DNA from: an uncultured Clostridia bacterium | GTDB lineage: Bacteria; Bacillota; Clostridia; Christensenellales; DTU072 | Length of the DNA: 64,000 nucleotides | Direction: 5' to 3' | Assembly: GCA_934274515.1 (NCBI GenBank) | Contig: CAKQTC010000011.1 | Span: 1-64,000 of the forward strand | In this document: piece after piece, positions 1-8,172 of the stretch | Position numbering within the stretch: position 1 is the first letter of the stretch | Layout: every line of letters starts with the position of its first letter | Translations under genes and position numbers: made by a program | The notes under the pieces: model-generated | Databases searched by the model: none | Seen by the model: the letters and a program-made list of their open reading frames with translations, nothing else | What the model was told of the DNA's origin: nothing

Positions 1-58
1 CATAGATTTGTAATTTAAGAAAGCTCTCTGAATATTTACTATTTTGGGAGTTTTTTTT

Positions 59-1891
59 ATGAAAAAAACAATCTTTAAACTTTTGGGAACCGGCTTGATT
101 GCCGCTTCTGTATTTAGTTTTGTATCTTGTGGTGATTCCACAGAGTATGATGCAAAATCTGACACAATCTATTCTTTGGATGCTCCTAGAGTAACGGCAA
201 AGGCATATCCAGGCGTAAACTACATTTCATGGGAGCCTGTAACAAGCGCACAGGGCTATAAAATCTACAGAGTTCTGGATGGTGATTCTTCTAAGTTAAG
301 ATCTGTCGCTTCTGATGTCACATGCTATGCAGATATTGCTGCTAGCGACCATATTCTTTCAGATGGAAAAGTATACAAATACATTGTAGAAGCTGTAAGC
401 AAGTCAGATCCTGCAATTCGTGAGGTATATGCAAAAAATTCACAGGGCAGCGCTTCTGTAACGGCTATCGTTCCTAAAGCAGGTTCGAAGGCAATTTCTG
501 CGGAACCGGCTTCTGCTTCTGGCAAAGATTACATTAAAAAATATTACGAAAAGCTTGTTACAAAAGCTGCGGAAAATGTAACGCTTTCTATTGAAAACGG
601 AAATTTCTATGCGGAATACCCGGCTACAGCGGGCTTTAAATACGAGATTTCTGCTTCTGTTAAAGGAATGTATGACGCTTTAGGCGGAGATGTTCCTTTC
701 TATTCTCCTTTTGAAAACTACAAGGAAGACTATAAGGCTGAATTAAATGTACCTGTTACAGGTTTTTCTGAACATGAAATTCGTCTTAAGGTTTCATCTG
801 TTTCTGGCCTTTATGAGCCTGTTGTTGTTCTTCTTGGTTCTTTGTCTGTGGAAAGTATCGGAGAATCAGAGGCGATTAAAAATGTCAAAGCGGAATATGT
901 TGCTTCAAAGACTGCACTTGTAAGCTGGGCACCTGCAACACTTAAGGATGGAAAAGATTCTCCAGTTGCAAACTTTAAGGTTTACAGAACATCTGATGTA
1001 GATGATACTTGGACTGCTGTTTCTGCGGAAGTAAAAGAAGGTAAGAAGACTGATAATGTTTCTGGCGGTACGGCAAATATTTCCGAAGGATATTACATTA
1101 CAGACACTGTAGAAGATGATTCTATCAGCTATACATATTATGTAGTCCACACGGATGGAAAACTTTTTGGAAAATATGAAGAAAGTGATAATAGTGCAAA
1201 GTTGTCAAAAGTTACACTCACAAAAACAGTTGATCCAACTCTCACTGTAAGCGCATTTATCGAAAGCACTGCTGGTATTGAAAACACAATCAAGATTACT
1301 TCTACAAAAGGAAACGAAAAGCAGACTCTTGCGCTTTCTTATGTAAAACTTGCAGAAGATGCTGATGGAGATGCGGTAGAATACATTTCTTCTGACTTTA
1401 CTGCGCTTGAACTTGCAAACAATGACGGATACGCAGATTCTTACATCAACTACATTAAAGATGCCCCGGCAGGAACATATCTTGTAAAACTTACTGCATC
1501 TGAAAATGGCAAGAAAGATTCTTCAGTATACAAAATTGTTGTTGTAAGCGATGCTGCTGTCGGCACAAGCACTCTTTCAGTTTCTTCAGACGGAACAAAA
1601 GTTACTGTAACTGAAGGAATCGCTAAGGACTCTAAGACTGATTCAGTTTTAAACTACACATACACTCTTTACAAGGTTGTATCAACAACTAGCAAAGACT
1701 ATTCAGACTCTGTAACTGTTGAAACAAAACCTCTTGGAAAAGTTGAACTTGCTTATCCAGCAGGCGTAACAGCATACTGCACAAAAGATATTGCAGATCC
1801 TAAATCTACAGAAATCAATGTAGCAACACTTTACTATGTTGTAAAAGCTCTTGCTTCTGATCCATCTGTTTTTGCAAAAGTAAGCGAATAA
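59..1891 (+). CDS. Host surface lipoprotein with fibronectin type III-like repeats
   Basis: This encodes 610 residues, probably exported and anchored to a membrane as a lipoprotein. The N-terminus is a classic lipoprotein signal (two Lys, a hydrophobic stretch, then FSFVSC with Cys24 as the lipidated residue). Two segments, near residues 45-80 and 278-320, have the alternating pattern of fibronectin type III strands (VNYISWEPV, TALVSWAPA). The rest is rich in Ser, Thr and Ala, as in beta-sandwich surface proteins. I chose the ATG at 59 because GGGAG lies at 46-50; the upstream TTG at 44 would overlap that ribosome site. A strong terminator follows. It is outside the phage module and reads as a host gene. 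Its ligand is unknown. Confidence 0.8.
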   Translation: MKKTIFKLLGTGLIAASVFSFVSCGDSTEYDAKSDTIYSLDAPRVTAKAYPGVNYISWEPVTSAQGYKIYRVLDGDSSKLRSVASDVTCYADIAASDHILSDGKVYKYIVEAVSKSDPAIREVYAKNSQGSASVTAIVPKAGSKAISAEPASASGKDYIKKYYEKLVTKAAENVTLSIENGNFYAEYPATAGFKYEISASVKGMYDALGGDVPFYSPFENYKEDYKAELNVPVTGFSEHEIRLKVSSVSGLYEPVVVLLGSLSVESIGESEAIKNVKAEYVASKTALVSWAPATLKDGKDSPVANFKVYRTSDVDDTWTAVSAEVKEGKKTDNVSGGTANISEGYYITDTVEDDSISYTYYVVHTDGKLFGKYEESDNSAKLSKVTLTKTVDPTLTVSAFIESTAGIENTIKITSTKGNEKQTLALSYVKLAEDADGDAVEYISSDFTALELANNDGYADSYINYIKDAPAGTYLVKLTASENGKKDSSVYKIVVVSDAAVGTSTLSVSSDGTKVTVTEGIAKDSKTDSVLNYTYTLYKVVSTTSKDYSDSVTVETKPLGKVELAYPAGVTAYCTKDIADPKSTEINVATLYYVVKALASDPSVFAKVSE

Positions 1892-1929
1892 TAAATAAAA
1901 CAGTCTGTTTATTGTATTGACAAACTGTC

Positions 1930-1972
1930 CGCAGCCGGAACTGAATCTTTTCTGCCGGCTGCGTTTTTTTTT
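1930..1972 (+). terminator. Intrinsic terminator after the host lipoprotein gene
   Basis: A perfect 9-bp stem (1930-1938 with 1955-1963, core GCAGCCGG/CCGGCTGC) is followed by nine T at 1964-1972. It closes the lipoprotein transcript before the phage attachment region. Confidence 0.9.
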
Positions 1973-2312
1973 GCGGTGAAAATCCGATGTTTTTTTTTAC
2001 TTCGGGTAAAAAATCTTTTTGCAGGCTGAACGTTCCGGGGTTTTTAAGGGGTGTCCCCTTAGGAGAGTGGGTAGACGAAAACCGCAGGTTTGAGGCGCAG
2101 GGCGAGACTTCGCCCTTTTAGATTCCATTGACTTCCATTGATTTACATTGATAAATTCTATTGTTTACTAAAGGCAAAATAATCTATAAAATTAATATGC
2201 TGCAAAAATTTGGAATATTTATTTATTTGCAATATAATAAATTAAAAATGAAATTTATATTCCTATGTTAGCAGAATGTTAGCAATTTTATTTTTTAGGA
2301 GAGTATCGAAAG
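1973..2312. other. Gene-free presumed attachment region (attL side)
   Basis: No coding frame is visible here. The segment holds an AAGGGG-TGT-CCCCTT dyad near 2046-2060 and a GGGCGA/TCGCCC hairpin with a TTTT tail near 2100-2119. Next comes CATTGA three times at exactly 10-bp spacing, at 2126, 2136 and 2146. Composition changes from moderately GC-rich to very AT-rich at about 2120-2160, just before the integrase gene, so the host/phage junction is probably here. No tRNA gene is present, and the second att copy would lie outside the window, so the core cannot be defined. Confidence 0.4.
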
Positions 2313-3431
2313 ATGGAAAAAGCTCCTTACTACATTTTTAAACGCAAATTAAAGTCGGGAAAAAGTGTCTTTTATTGGTACCGGTATGATAGGTATGGAA
2401 AACGTACTGTACCCGAGTCCACTGGTTGCACAAGGAAAAACGAGGCGATTCTTTTTTGCAACAAACGGATGTTGCAGGGCGGAAGAGTTGGTACTGCTGT
2501 TTCATTTGAGGATTTTTCAGACGGATGGTTCACAGATTCTCATTTCTGGGTAATTCAGAAACGTCAAACCCATTGTATTAAGAAGTCTACCCTTTACATC
2601 CGCCAAATAGTTCTAAAGGCTTATATTGTGCCTTTTTTCAAAACTATCCCGCTTGAAATGATTGACGAGGATTTGATTTTTTCCTTTAGGAATACTCTCA
2701 TAGAAAAAAAACTCTCTGGAAACTATATAAATTCCATATTATCAACATTAAAAATAATGCTTGATAGTGCCGTAGATAAAGGGTTTTTGCAGAAAAATCC
2801 TATTCCAAGCACATTTGGAAGCATGAGTCAAGAAAGACGAAGAGAGGCTTTTACTATCGAAGAACTTGTTTATATGTTCAGACAAGAATGGCGATTGCCA
2901 GAATTAAAGTATTTTTGTATGCTTTCCGCTATAACAGGAATGCGTTTTTCAGAAATACGAGGATTACAAAAAGAGCAACTATTTGATAATTATATAGAAA
3001 TAGACAGACAATATTATATAGATAAAATAGGTCCAACAAAAACAGGTGTAAACAGATTTACACCTGTACCTGAAAGATTTGTAAAAATATTGCGAAATAC
3101 ACCGAACAATTCTTTTTTTATTTTTTCTTCACCTAGGGCTATAGATAAGCCTGTTTATGGAAGTACCGTAAGAGAGGCTTTGTATCATAGCTATTCAGAG
3201 AAAATGAAAAGTGCAATAGATAACAAATGCTTGACCTTTCATTCATTCAGGCATTTTTTCAATACTTATTTACTTAGCAATGATATAAAAAAGGAGAAGA
3301 TAGACTTTACAATGGGGCACTCGTCCGGGAAAGGAAGTATGATGGAACTATATACTTCTTGGAAGCCCGAAATGTACAATGATGTGCTTACCCTTCAAGA
3401 AGAATTATTGGATAAATTTATCGGGAATTAA
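2313..3431 (+). CDS. int: Tyrosine-type phage integrase
   Basis: A 372-residue site-specific recombinase that would cut and join attP and attB. The catalytic set is visible: Arg211 (TGMRFSEI), His310-x-x-Arg313 (HSFRHF), His336 (MGHSS) and the nucleophile Tyr347 (MELYTSW). The N-terminal 60 residues resemble an arm-binding domain and residues 65-165 a core-binding SAM-like domain. AGGAG at 2297-2302 supports this ATG. It is the first phage gene after the host boundary and faces inward, as in many prophages. It converges on a small HNH-like gene, overlapping its end by 14 nt. Confidence 0.93.
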   Translation: MEKAPYYIFKRKLKSGKSVFYWYRYDRYGKRTVPESTGCTRKNEAILFCNKRMLQGGRVGTAVSFEDFSDGWFTDSHFWVIQKRQTHCIKKSTLYIRQIVLKAYIVPFFKTIPLEMIDEDLIFSFRNTLIEKKLSGNYINSILSTLKIMLDSAVDKGFLQKNPIPSTFGSMSQERRREAFTIEELVYMFRQEWRLPELKYFCMLSAITGMRFSEIRGLQKEQLFDNYIEIDRQYYIDKIGPTKTGVNRFTPVPERFVKILRNTPNNSFFIFSSPRAIDKPVYGSTVREALYHSYSEKMKSAIDNKCLTFHSFRHFFNTYLLSNDIKKEKIDFTMGHSSGKGSMMELYTSWKPEMYNDVLTLQEELLDKFIGN

Positions 3432-3747
3432 GTTGCTCCATTTTTTCAAGGATAATTCGGATTCGCTCAAGAAGTTCTCTCCAATTTGTGTATCTGTACA
3501 GGAAATGCACAAGCTCATGCGTAGTTTTGTTTAAGGCGTAAAAATTATCTGGATTGAGATTATCATACATTCCAATCTGCATATTTGCATGATGCAGTTG
3601 CCATCCCTTGAGCAAAGGTTTTTGTGTTACAAAATCAACTTTCCGGGCTTTCTTGATAAAAGCCCGGAATTTTTTCCATTTGCCTGTCTGCCGGAATTTG
3701 CTTTTAGCCTTGCTTTCCGCAGTCTGTCTTTTTGACTTATAAATCAT
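3418..3747 (-). CDS. Small HNH-like protein
   Basis: A 109-residue basic protein. The segment from residue 52 to 81 carries LHH, NPDN and THELVH, an ordering of His, Asn and His like a minimal HNH nuclease fold (candidates His52/His53, Asn68, His77, His81). The first 45 residues are Lys/Arg-rich and could bind nucleic acid. No zinc-binding Cys pairs are present, so this may be a degenerate or non-catalytic member. It is the last gene of the leftward lysis transcript and starts 5 nt after the lipoprotein before it. Confidence 0.5.
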   Translation of the reverse strand: MIYKSKRQTAESKAKSKFRQTGKWKKFRAFIKKARKVDFVTQKPLLKGWQLHHANMQIGMYDNLNPDNFYALNKTTHELVHFLYRYTNWRELLERIRIILEKMEQLNSR

Positions 3748-3752
3748 AAAAT

Positions 3753-4046
3753 CTACTTGTTGATATTGTTAATAACTGCCTGATACTGATTTATCGCAGA
3801 GTCAACCTCGATAGAGTATTCTACCAGCTTTAGCCAGAACCACAGGGGAATTTCTGTCTGTTTCCACTCGGCTGTATAGTCAATACATACAGACTCATCC
3901 TTTAGGGTTACTATGACAGCTGGGTCATCAACGTCAACAGGGAACGCAGGGTAGTCAATGTCCGGGATTGCGACAGGTTCTTTTCTTATTGTCTGGCAAG
4001 AAATCAGGACAGTTGCCAGTAAACAGATTATGATAAATTTTCTCAT
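3753..4046 (-). CDS. Outer-membrane spanin-like lipoprotein (Rz1-like)
   Basis: A 97-residue protein with a short lipoprotein signal ending in VLISC (Cys17), followed by a Pro/Asp-rich stretch and a mature part with no membrane segment. Its start overlaps the stop of the upstream membrane protein by 4 nt (ATGA). This is the standard tandem arrangement of inner- and outer-membrane spanins. The pair would bridge the envelope and fuse the membranes at the last lysis step. It implies a diderm host. The function is assigned from architecture and position, not sequence homology. Confidence 0.65.
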   Translation of the reverse strand: MRKFIIICLLATVLISCQTIRKEPVAIPDIDYPAFPVDVDDPAVIVTLKDESVCIDYTAEWKQTEIPLWFWLKLVEYSIEVDSAINQYQAVINNINK

Positions 4047-4327
4047 TCAAAATCCTCTTGCCTGTTGTTCTGATTATGCTTCTTCAAGACCTTTATGGAA
4101 TTCTTAAACCGCTCCGCCATAGAGCCGGATGAGATAATCTTCTGTTCTTTCCTTGCAGTCTGTTTCACGCCGTCAATTTCCGCAAGAATATCCCTCTGCC
4201 GTTTCAATGAATCAGAAAGGGAGGATATTTTTTTATCCTTACTCCTTATCACTGTACCCATTATCACGATAGTACACACGAGAGCAATGACAATACAAAT
4301 CAGAACTAGAATTACCTTAAATCCCAT
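4043..4327 (-). CDS. Inner-membrane spanin-like protein (Rz-like)
   Basis: A 94-residue protein with one N-terminal membrane segment (about residues 3-25). A polar, heptad-patterned region follows (about 29-85), expected to be periplasmic coiled coil. This is the usual plan of an i-spanin. It overlaps the lipoprotein gene by ATGA and follows the holin by 3 nt, consistent with a holin / i-spanin / o-spanin lysis set. Confidence 0.65.
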   Translation of the reverse strand: MGFKVILVLICIVIALVCTIVIMGTVIRSKDKKISSLSDSLKRQRDILAEIDGVKQTARKEQKIISSGSMAERFKNSIKVLKKHNQNNRQEDFE

Positions 4328-4330
4328 ACG

Positions 4331-4732
4331 TTATTCCTTTTTAGTGTTGCCAGAGCTTCCGTCAATTCCTGTGGCTATCTTATTTCCTTCAAGTCCACCT
4401 ATAATACAGCCTATGACAATCATAGCGGAGGTTATAAACGAAGTTATCGCGGTTGTAACATCTGATTCATTTTTTACGATAAGGGCGACGACCGTAAGGA
4501 CAGAAAGGCATATAGAGCACAGAACATACTTATAGACATTCAAGGACTCGAAATTCCCTTTTTTCAAGGTCGAGGTCTTTGTAATCATCGCAGCAATATC
4601 CAATCCGAGGTAGATACCGACAACGGTGGTGTAGGTGATACTCACAGAGCCGGAAGCCTCCGGTGTGAACAAAAGACACAGTGCCATTACAGCTGTGGCA
4701 AGGACAAAAAAGAACGCCTTTACAATTCTCAT
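4331..4732 (-). CDS. Four-segment holin-like membrane protein
   Basis: A 133-residue protein with four hydrophobic segments (roughly residues 4-22, 30-48, 63-84 and 90-112) and a charged C-terminal tail. This topology and the position between a peptidoglycan enzyme and spanins suggest a holin that permeabilises the inner membrane. A start 32 codons further upstream exists, but GGAGG sits 7 nt before the ATG at 4732, so I use that. A membrane anchor of another lysis system cannot be excluded. Confidence 0.6.
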   Translation of the reverse strand: MRIVKAFFFVLATAVMALCLLFTPEASGSVSITYTTVVGIYLGLDIAAMITKTSTLKKGNFESLNVYKYVLCSICLSVLTVVALIVKNESDVTTAITSFITSAMIVIGCIIGGLEGNKIATGIDGSSGNTKKE

Positions 4733-4814
4733 ATAGCCTCCATTATCTTGAAAATGTTGTTCAAGATATAAAATATAAAAACTATACTTATTCCATAAGG
4801 AACCAACATTATTG

Positions 4815-5357
4815 TCATACCTCCACAATCTCTCCCGGTATTACATCTCCGCTCTTGATTTTATAGGCGTGGAGAATCATATTGAACGCCTCAAGGTCGG
4901 CAGAGGAGAGTATGAAACAGCCTGCTGACCATGCGTAGTTTGTGTCAGCGTTAAGTTTCCGTGAGAATCTGTCATGAACAAGAAACCTTCCGTTCTGGAA
5001 TCCTCCTGCCGTGGTCTGCATGGAATCGTGGTTTATCCATTGTCCGTCAATATCTCTGGTCTCTATGATTCCGTGTATTTCTCCATGGAAATTTCTAGGC
5101 TCGACAAAGCATTTTATCTTGAAGTATCCTTCGCGGATTGTGTCGCCATACTCAACCGTATCAGCCGTGGCGTAATCACCAAAGCAGTAATTCGCGACTG
5201 TCTGGCAGTTAAATCTTGCTAGTTCCGCCTTGTCATCATATACAACAAGAGAATCTATGCTGTTGTTTTTGTAGTTATTGGCGAAAGAGCCGGGAGCCTT
5301 AGGGTTTACCTTGAAGTCGTAGGATTTCTTTTTTCTTTCAAGAATAAGATTAAGCAT
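4815..5357 (-). CDS. L,D-transpeptidase/YkuD-like protein, candidate lysis enzyme
   Basis: A 180-residue protein with His128 followed 15 residues later by S-A-G-C (Ser144-Cys147). This matches the spacing of the YkuD catalytic motif H-x14-17-[ST]-x-G-C, with Cys147 as likely nucleophile; the usual His before Gly is replaced by Ala. There is no signal peptide, so it would need the holin to reach peptidoglycan. It lies between the XhlA-like gene and the holin, where an endolysin is expected, and no other lysis enzyme is visible in the cassette. Whether it cuts or cross-links peptidoglycan cannot be told. A TTAACA...TATGTT promoter-like pair lies just upstream at 5376-5404. Confidence 0.5.
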   Translation of the reverse strand: MLNLILERKKKSYDFKVNPKAPGSFANNYKNNSIDSLVVYDDKAELARFNCQTVANYCFGDYATADTVEYGDTIREGYFKIKCFVEPRNFHGEIHGIIETRDIDGQWINHDSMQTTAGGFQNGRFLVHDRFSRKLNADTNYAWSAGCFILSSADLEAFNMILHAYKIKSGDVIPGEIVEV

Positions 5358-5375
5358 TTTTCACCTCTGTTCTTC

Positions 5376-5404
5376 AACATAGCAGAAGTTAAATCTGTTG
5401 TTAA
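5376..5404 (-). promoter_or_regulatory. Candidate promoter for the lysis genes
   Basis: On the minus strand TTAACA (5404-5399) is followed after 17 nt by TATGTT (5381-5376), about 18 nt ahead of the L,D-transpeptidase-like gene start. The same TTAACA box occurs in other late intergenic gaps. Confidence 0.45.
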
Positions 5405-5414
5405 ATCAGCCGCT

Positions 5415-5807
5415 TTAATTAAATCCACCTTTTGAAAAAAGATAGATACAAGCGGCGGCAACAAGACCTTTAAAAATATAGTCAGTGATATAATTCCAGC
5501 GACCCGCATTTTTCTGTATAGGTGCCAATTTCAGATTATTAAGCTCCTCTTTTGCGGATTTAATCTCAACTCTCATCTCTGTTATTGATTTGCAGGATTC
5601 TTTAAGGTGGGTTACTTCTTTTGCAAGAACATCAATATTTGTTTCGGCGGTTGTCGTCCTACGCTCAAGGTCAGCCATATCATTCACCATTATCGGTACT
5701 TTTATAAGCAGGTCTTTTAAGTCAGATAATGTCGCCTCAATACTTTTTAACCGCACGTTGATTACCCCGAAATTGTTTTGTTCTATGCTTTTCTCATCAG
5801 AATCCAT
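5415..5807 (-). CDS. XhlA-like coiled-coil membrane-anchored protein
   Basis: A 130-residue protein with a long heptad-rich helix (about residues 15-95) and one C-terminal membrane segment (about 110-127) ending in a short polar tail. This layout matches the haemolysin XhlA family found in phage lysis cassettes, where it assists the holin and endolysin. The start is supported by GGGGGAA in front of the ATG. A terminator and a TTAACA box lie directly upstream, so it may head the lysis transcript. Confidence 0.6.
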   Translation of the reverse strand: MDSDEKSIEQNNFGVINVRLKSIEATLSDLKDLLIKVPIMVNDMADLERRTTTAETNIDVLAKEVTHLKESCKSITEMRVEIKSAKEELNNLKLAPIQKNAGRWNYITDYIFKGLVAAACIYLFSKGGFN

Positions 5808-5838
5808 TGATTCCCCCGGTTGCCATTTCTTACTGAAT

Positions 5839-5865
5839 CATATAACAGGGTAATATTAATGTTAA
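5839..5865 (-). promoter_or_regulatory. Candidate promoter ahead of the XhlA-like gene
   Basis: TTAACA (5865-5860, minus strand) is followed after 15 nt by TATATG (5844-5839). It sits just downstream of the intrinsic terminator at 5884-5910 and upstream of the gene starting at 5807. Confidence 0.45.
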
Positions 5866-5883
5866 ATATTTCTCCGCAGGTAT

Positions 5884-5910
5884 AAAAAGGCTCCCTGTAA
5901 TGCAGGGAGC
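5884..5910 (-). terminator. Intrinsic terminator between virion genes and lysis cassette
   Basis: An 8-bp stem GCTCCCTG/CAGGGAGC (5890-5897 with 5903-5910) is followed on the minus strand by CC and five T. It ends the transcript that contains the 153-residue gene and separates it from lysis genes. Confidence 0.8.
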
Positions 5911-5936
5911 GGCGAAATATCATGTCGTGTCAGGTG

Positions 5937-6398
5937 CTACTCACCGCACACAACGTGAAAATAGTAGTTCTTTGTTTTTCCGCTTGGTGCGTCCTCGTCA
6001 TTGAACCATGCGAGTGCGAGTTTAGCACAGCCTGTGGCATCAAGAGTTGTTCCCATTGAGGTAAAAGCGTCTTTGTAGTCATAGTTCATCATGTGAACTA
6101 CAGCGTAGAACTCGTACTTCGTGAAGTCGCTGAAATCAATCTCAAGTCTTTTTGCAAGGCTTTCAATTTCCTCAATCGACCACTTCTGTCCGTGCTCATT
6201 TCCAGACACCATAGACTCAACCCATTCCTCGCACTTGTCTCGGCATAAGGTATCACCATAGATGTAATCATAGAGCTTTACGTACGCATCATGCTTTGAC
6301 TCATTGTTTTCCAGCAACAGGGCGATAAGGTCTGAAAGCTCTTTCTTGTCGACATTCTCAGCCATCATTGCTTTCTGGATAAGTTTTCCAAATTCCAT
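5937..6398 (-). CDS. Conserved-looking phage protein of unknown function
   Basis: A soluble, acidic 153-residue protein, mostly helical by composition. The C-terminal half has FTKYEFYAVVHMMNYDY followed by an AWFNDEDA segment. I associate this pattern with small proteins near tail fibre genes in gut phages, but I cannot name a family with confidence. AAAGGAG precedes the ATG. It is the last gene before a terminator and may be a virion or chaperone component. Confidence 0.6.
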   Translation of the reverse strand: MEFGKLIQKAMMAENVDKKELSDLIALLLENNESKHDAYVKLYDYIYGDTLCRDKCEEWVESMVSGNEHGQKWSIEEIESLAKRLEIDFSDFTKYEFYAVVHMMNYDYKDAFTSMGTTLDATGCAKLALAWFNDEDAPSGKTKNYYFHVVCGE

Positions 6399-6430
6399 CG
6401 TTAATCTCCTTTCCTCTCGGAAAAATATGC

Positions 6431-6754
6431 CTATGCGTGTCCGAAAACCAATGTCAGTAGTGTATCGGCGAAATCTTGAAGCCTGAAATCCTGCTCAGGA
6501 ATATCTATTATTCTTGCAATTCCCGGCTTCCAGACTTTCAATGTTCTTTTCAAAAACTGACCGTCGCATTCTCCGGTTTCCTTTAGAAAAGGTTCAATTC
6601 TTTCCTCGAACTCCCTTATATAATGATTCGGGTCAATTCTTAACGCCTTCAGAATCATCGCTGTTGAGTCTGGAATTTCCGTTCTGCCGAAAAGCCTTTT
6701 TAGAATTATCTTCTCGAACTCGTCCACTTCCATTTGCTGCCACTGGTTTAGCAT
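6431..6754 (-). CDS. Hypothetical phage protein overlapping its upstream neighbour
   Basis: A 107-residue helical protein without membrane segments, function unknown. The chosen ATG at 6754 has GGAGG nine nucleotides upstream; a GTG two codons earlier is also possible. Either start lies inside the previous gene in another frame, giving an overlap of about 120 nt, much longer than other overlaps here. The overlapped tail of the upstream protein is low-complexity, which supports real overprinting. Confidence 0.6.
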   Translation of the reverse strand: MLNQWQQMEVDEFEKIILKRLFGRTEIPDSTAMILKALRIDPNHYIREFEERIEPFLKETGECDGQFLKRTLKVWKPGIARIIDIPEQDFRLQDFADTLLTLVFGHA

Positions 6755-7109
6755 TGCCACATTCCTCCAGGACTTTCTTAATTTGTGCTTTCAGCTCTTC
6801 ATTTTCTTTTTCAAGCTGCTCTGTCCTTGATACATAACTATCTGCCGCATTTTTTATCTCGTTGATATATTTGTTCACAATGTTTTTATGAACTCCGTCA
6901 GAGACAGACACAAAAGCATCCTTGTTGATTTCAAAAAGGTAATCTATGAACTCCTGATACATCAAATTTTTAGCCTGTATAACATTTTTCTGCCTAGAAA
7001 CGAAATCTCTCTGTTCAGATGACAAGCAATTGATAACATCGTCATATCTCTTCCAGAAGTCCGTCCTAAAGTTATTTTGCAGGATATTTGAAAAATCAAG
7101 TCCGTTCAT
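6633..7109 (-). CDS. Hypothetical coiled-coil phage protein
   Basis: A 158-residue protein. Residues 1-85 are helical with aromatic positions, residues 88-115 form a short Glu/Lys coiled coil, and the last 40 residues are a disordered Asn/Ser/Asp tail. That tail coincides with the start of the downstream gene in another frame. GAGGT precedes the start. Function is unknown; position suggests a virion accessory protein. Confidence 0.6.
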   Translation of the reverse strand: MNGLDFSNILQNNFRTDFWKRYDDVINCLSSEQRDFVSRQKNVIQAKNLMYQEFIDYLFEINKDAFVSVSDGVHKNIVNKYINEIKNAADSYVSRTEQLEKENEELKAQIKKVLEECGNAKPVAANGSGRVREDNSKKAFRQNGNSRLNSDDSEGVKN

Positions 7110-7143
7110 AGATTACCTCACTCACTCCGACGCTTGCTTTAGG

Positions 7144-7671
7144 CTATGCCGTTGTGGAAGCTGTCGCCGGTGTTACAGTAACGTTGCCCCAGCCAGGACA
7201 TACAGCACTGTTTGGAATAACAAGTTTTGTAATCTGGCTGCAACAGTTCTGCAAAGCCGCAATGCTCTGGGCGTTTGTAGCGATAGCGGCAGAAATTGTG
7301 GCATTGTTTACAGACTGCTGTGCGTTCCAATCTGCCTGTTCCTTCTGGTTCTGGTTGATTTTTGAAATCAGTCTGTCATAGACATCCGCAATCTTGATTT
7401 CAGTGTTCTGTTCTGATTTCAAGAGTGCAATCTCAGAATCTTTTTTTGCAAGTTCCTGTGTCATTTCAAGTTCAGCCTTGGAAACAAAAGTGTTGCTGTC
7501 ATTTGCATTAGGCATACCTCTTGTTCCTCCTGCATTCGCTCCAATTCCAAGGAGACCGTTGCCGCTCATAACAGTCGCAAGTCCTCCAAGTACAGTACCT
7601 ACTATACCGAGAGCAGTTGTTCCGCTGCCTGCCGCATTGAAAGTTGAGCCTGATTCAGTCTTTACTTCCAT
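7144..7671 (-). CDS. Putative virion protein with Gly-rich segment and CPGWG tail
   Basis: A 175-residue protein with three parts: a Gly/Ala-rich hydrophobic stretch (about 16-55), a coiled coil (about 65-120), and a conserved-looking C-terminus with a Cys pair, ITKLVIPN and CPGWG. I have seen this domain order in structural proteins of gut phages near the tail module, but cannot give a family name. GGGAGGA precedes the start. It may be membrane-interacting or attached to the tail. It is the first gene left of the divergent accessory island. Confidence 0.55.
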   Translation of the reverse strand: MEVKTESGSTFNAAGSGTTALGIVGTVLGGLATVMSGNGLLGIGANAGGTRGMPNANDSNTFVSKAELEMTQELAKKDSEIALLKSEQNTEIKIADVYDRLISKINQNQKEQADWNAQQSVNNATISAAIATNAQSIAALQNCCSQITKLVIPNSAVCPGWGNVTVTPATASTTA

Positions 7672-7819
7672 AGCTATATCCTCCCTCTCAGTTCATTAGA
7701 ACTTTGATTTATACAAATCATAAGACAAAATAAAGACCCATAAATGCGGATTTTATGCAGAATACGTGGGAAAATTATGCGGAAAAAATATATTTGTAAA
7801 ATTTGTTGTTTTTTTTACC

Positions 7820-7872
7820 GATAAGATATAAACTACAACTGTTTGACAAAAAATCTTATCAAGTAAGATAAG
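7820..7872 (+). promoter_or_regulatory. Promoter/operator region of the caspase-like gene pair
   Basis: A consensus -35 TTGACA is at 7843-7848, with a weaker TAAGAT at 7864-7869. An inverted repeat CTTATC/GATAAG (7855-7860 and 7867-7872) overlaps the -10 side, and a further GATAAG copy is at 7820-7825. The arrangement suggests a repressible promoter driving the rightward accessory genes against late transcription. Confidence 0.5.
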
Positions 7873-7887
7873 TAAGGTTTATAAGAA

Positions 7888-8172
7888 ATGAATACAATAA
7901 AAATAGAATCAACTATATTCAAAGATTTCTCTGCTATATTAAAAGACATGATAAATAACGGTGTCTATTTTTTGTATTCAGTAATAATTTCTGATAAACC
8001 AGAAGTGAAGTATGTTTTATCTACGAACAATGAGTATTATTTGCTGACAAAAACTGGAAAACCTATAGAAAAAATTGATAATATTTTAGGATTGACTCTC
8101 GAAAACAGAATTTTGTTTTCAGATATTTCTAGCGGAATTTCTAACAATAGTATACTAGAATGGGCTTATTAA
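7888..8172 (+). CDS. Small protein paired with a caspase-like peptidase
   Basis: A 94-residue soluble protein of unknown family. It has alternating hydrophobic and polar residues suggesting a small alpha/beta fold and no Cys or metal motif. Its end overlaps the start of the peptidase gene by 13 nt, so the two are translationally coupled and probably act together, for example as regulator, substrate or sensor. The pair is more AT-rich than the late genes around it and lies on the opposite strand, which suggests acquired cargo. Confidence 0.65.
   Translation: MNTIKIESTIFKDFSAILKDMINNGVYFLYSVIISDKPEVKYVLSTNNEYYLLTKTGKPIEKIDNILGLTLENRILFSDISSGISNNSILEWAY

Noticed and set aside
2125..2165. CRISPR-like repeat
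   Set aside because: Units are only six to nine bases with no spacers; better explained as protein binding sites.
4095..4535. Plus-strand open frame opposite the holin and spanin genes
   Set aside because: It is antisense to three well-supported small lysis genes and has no start signals.
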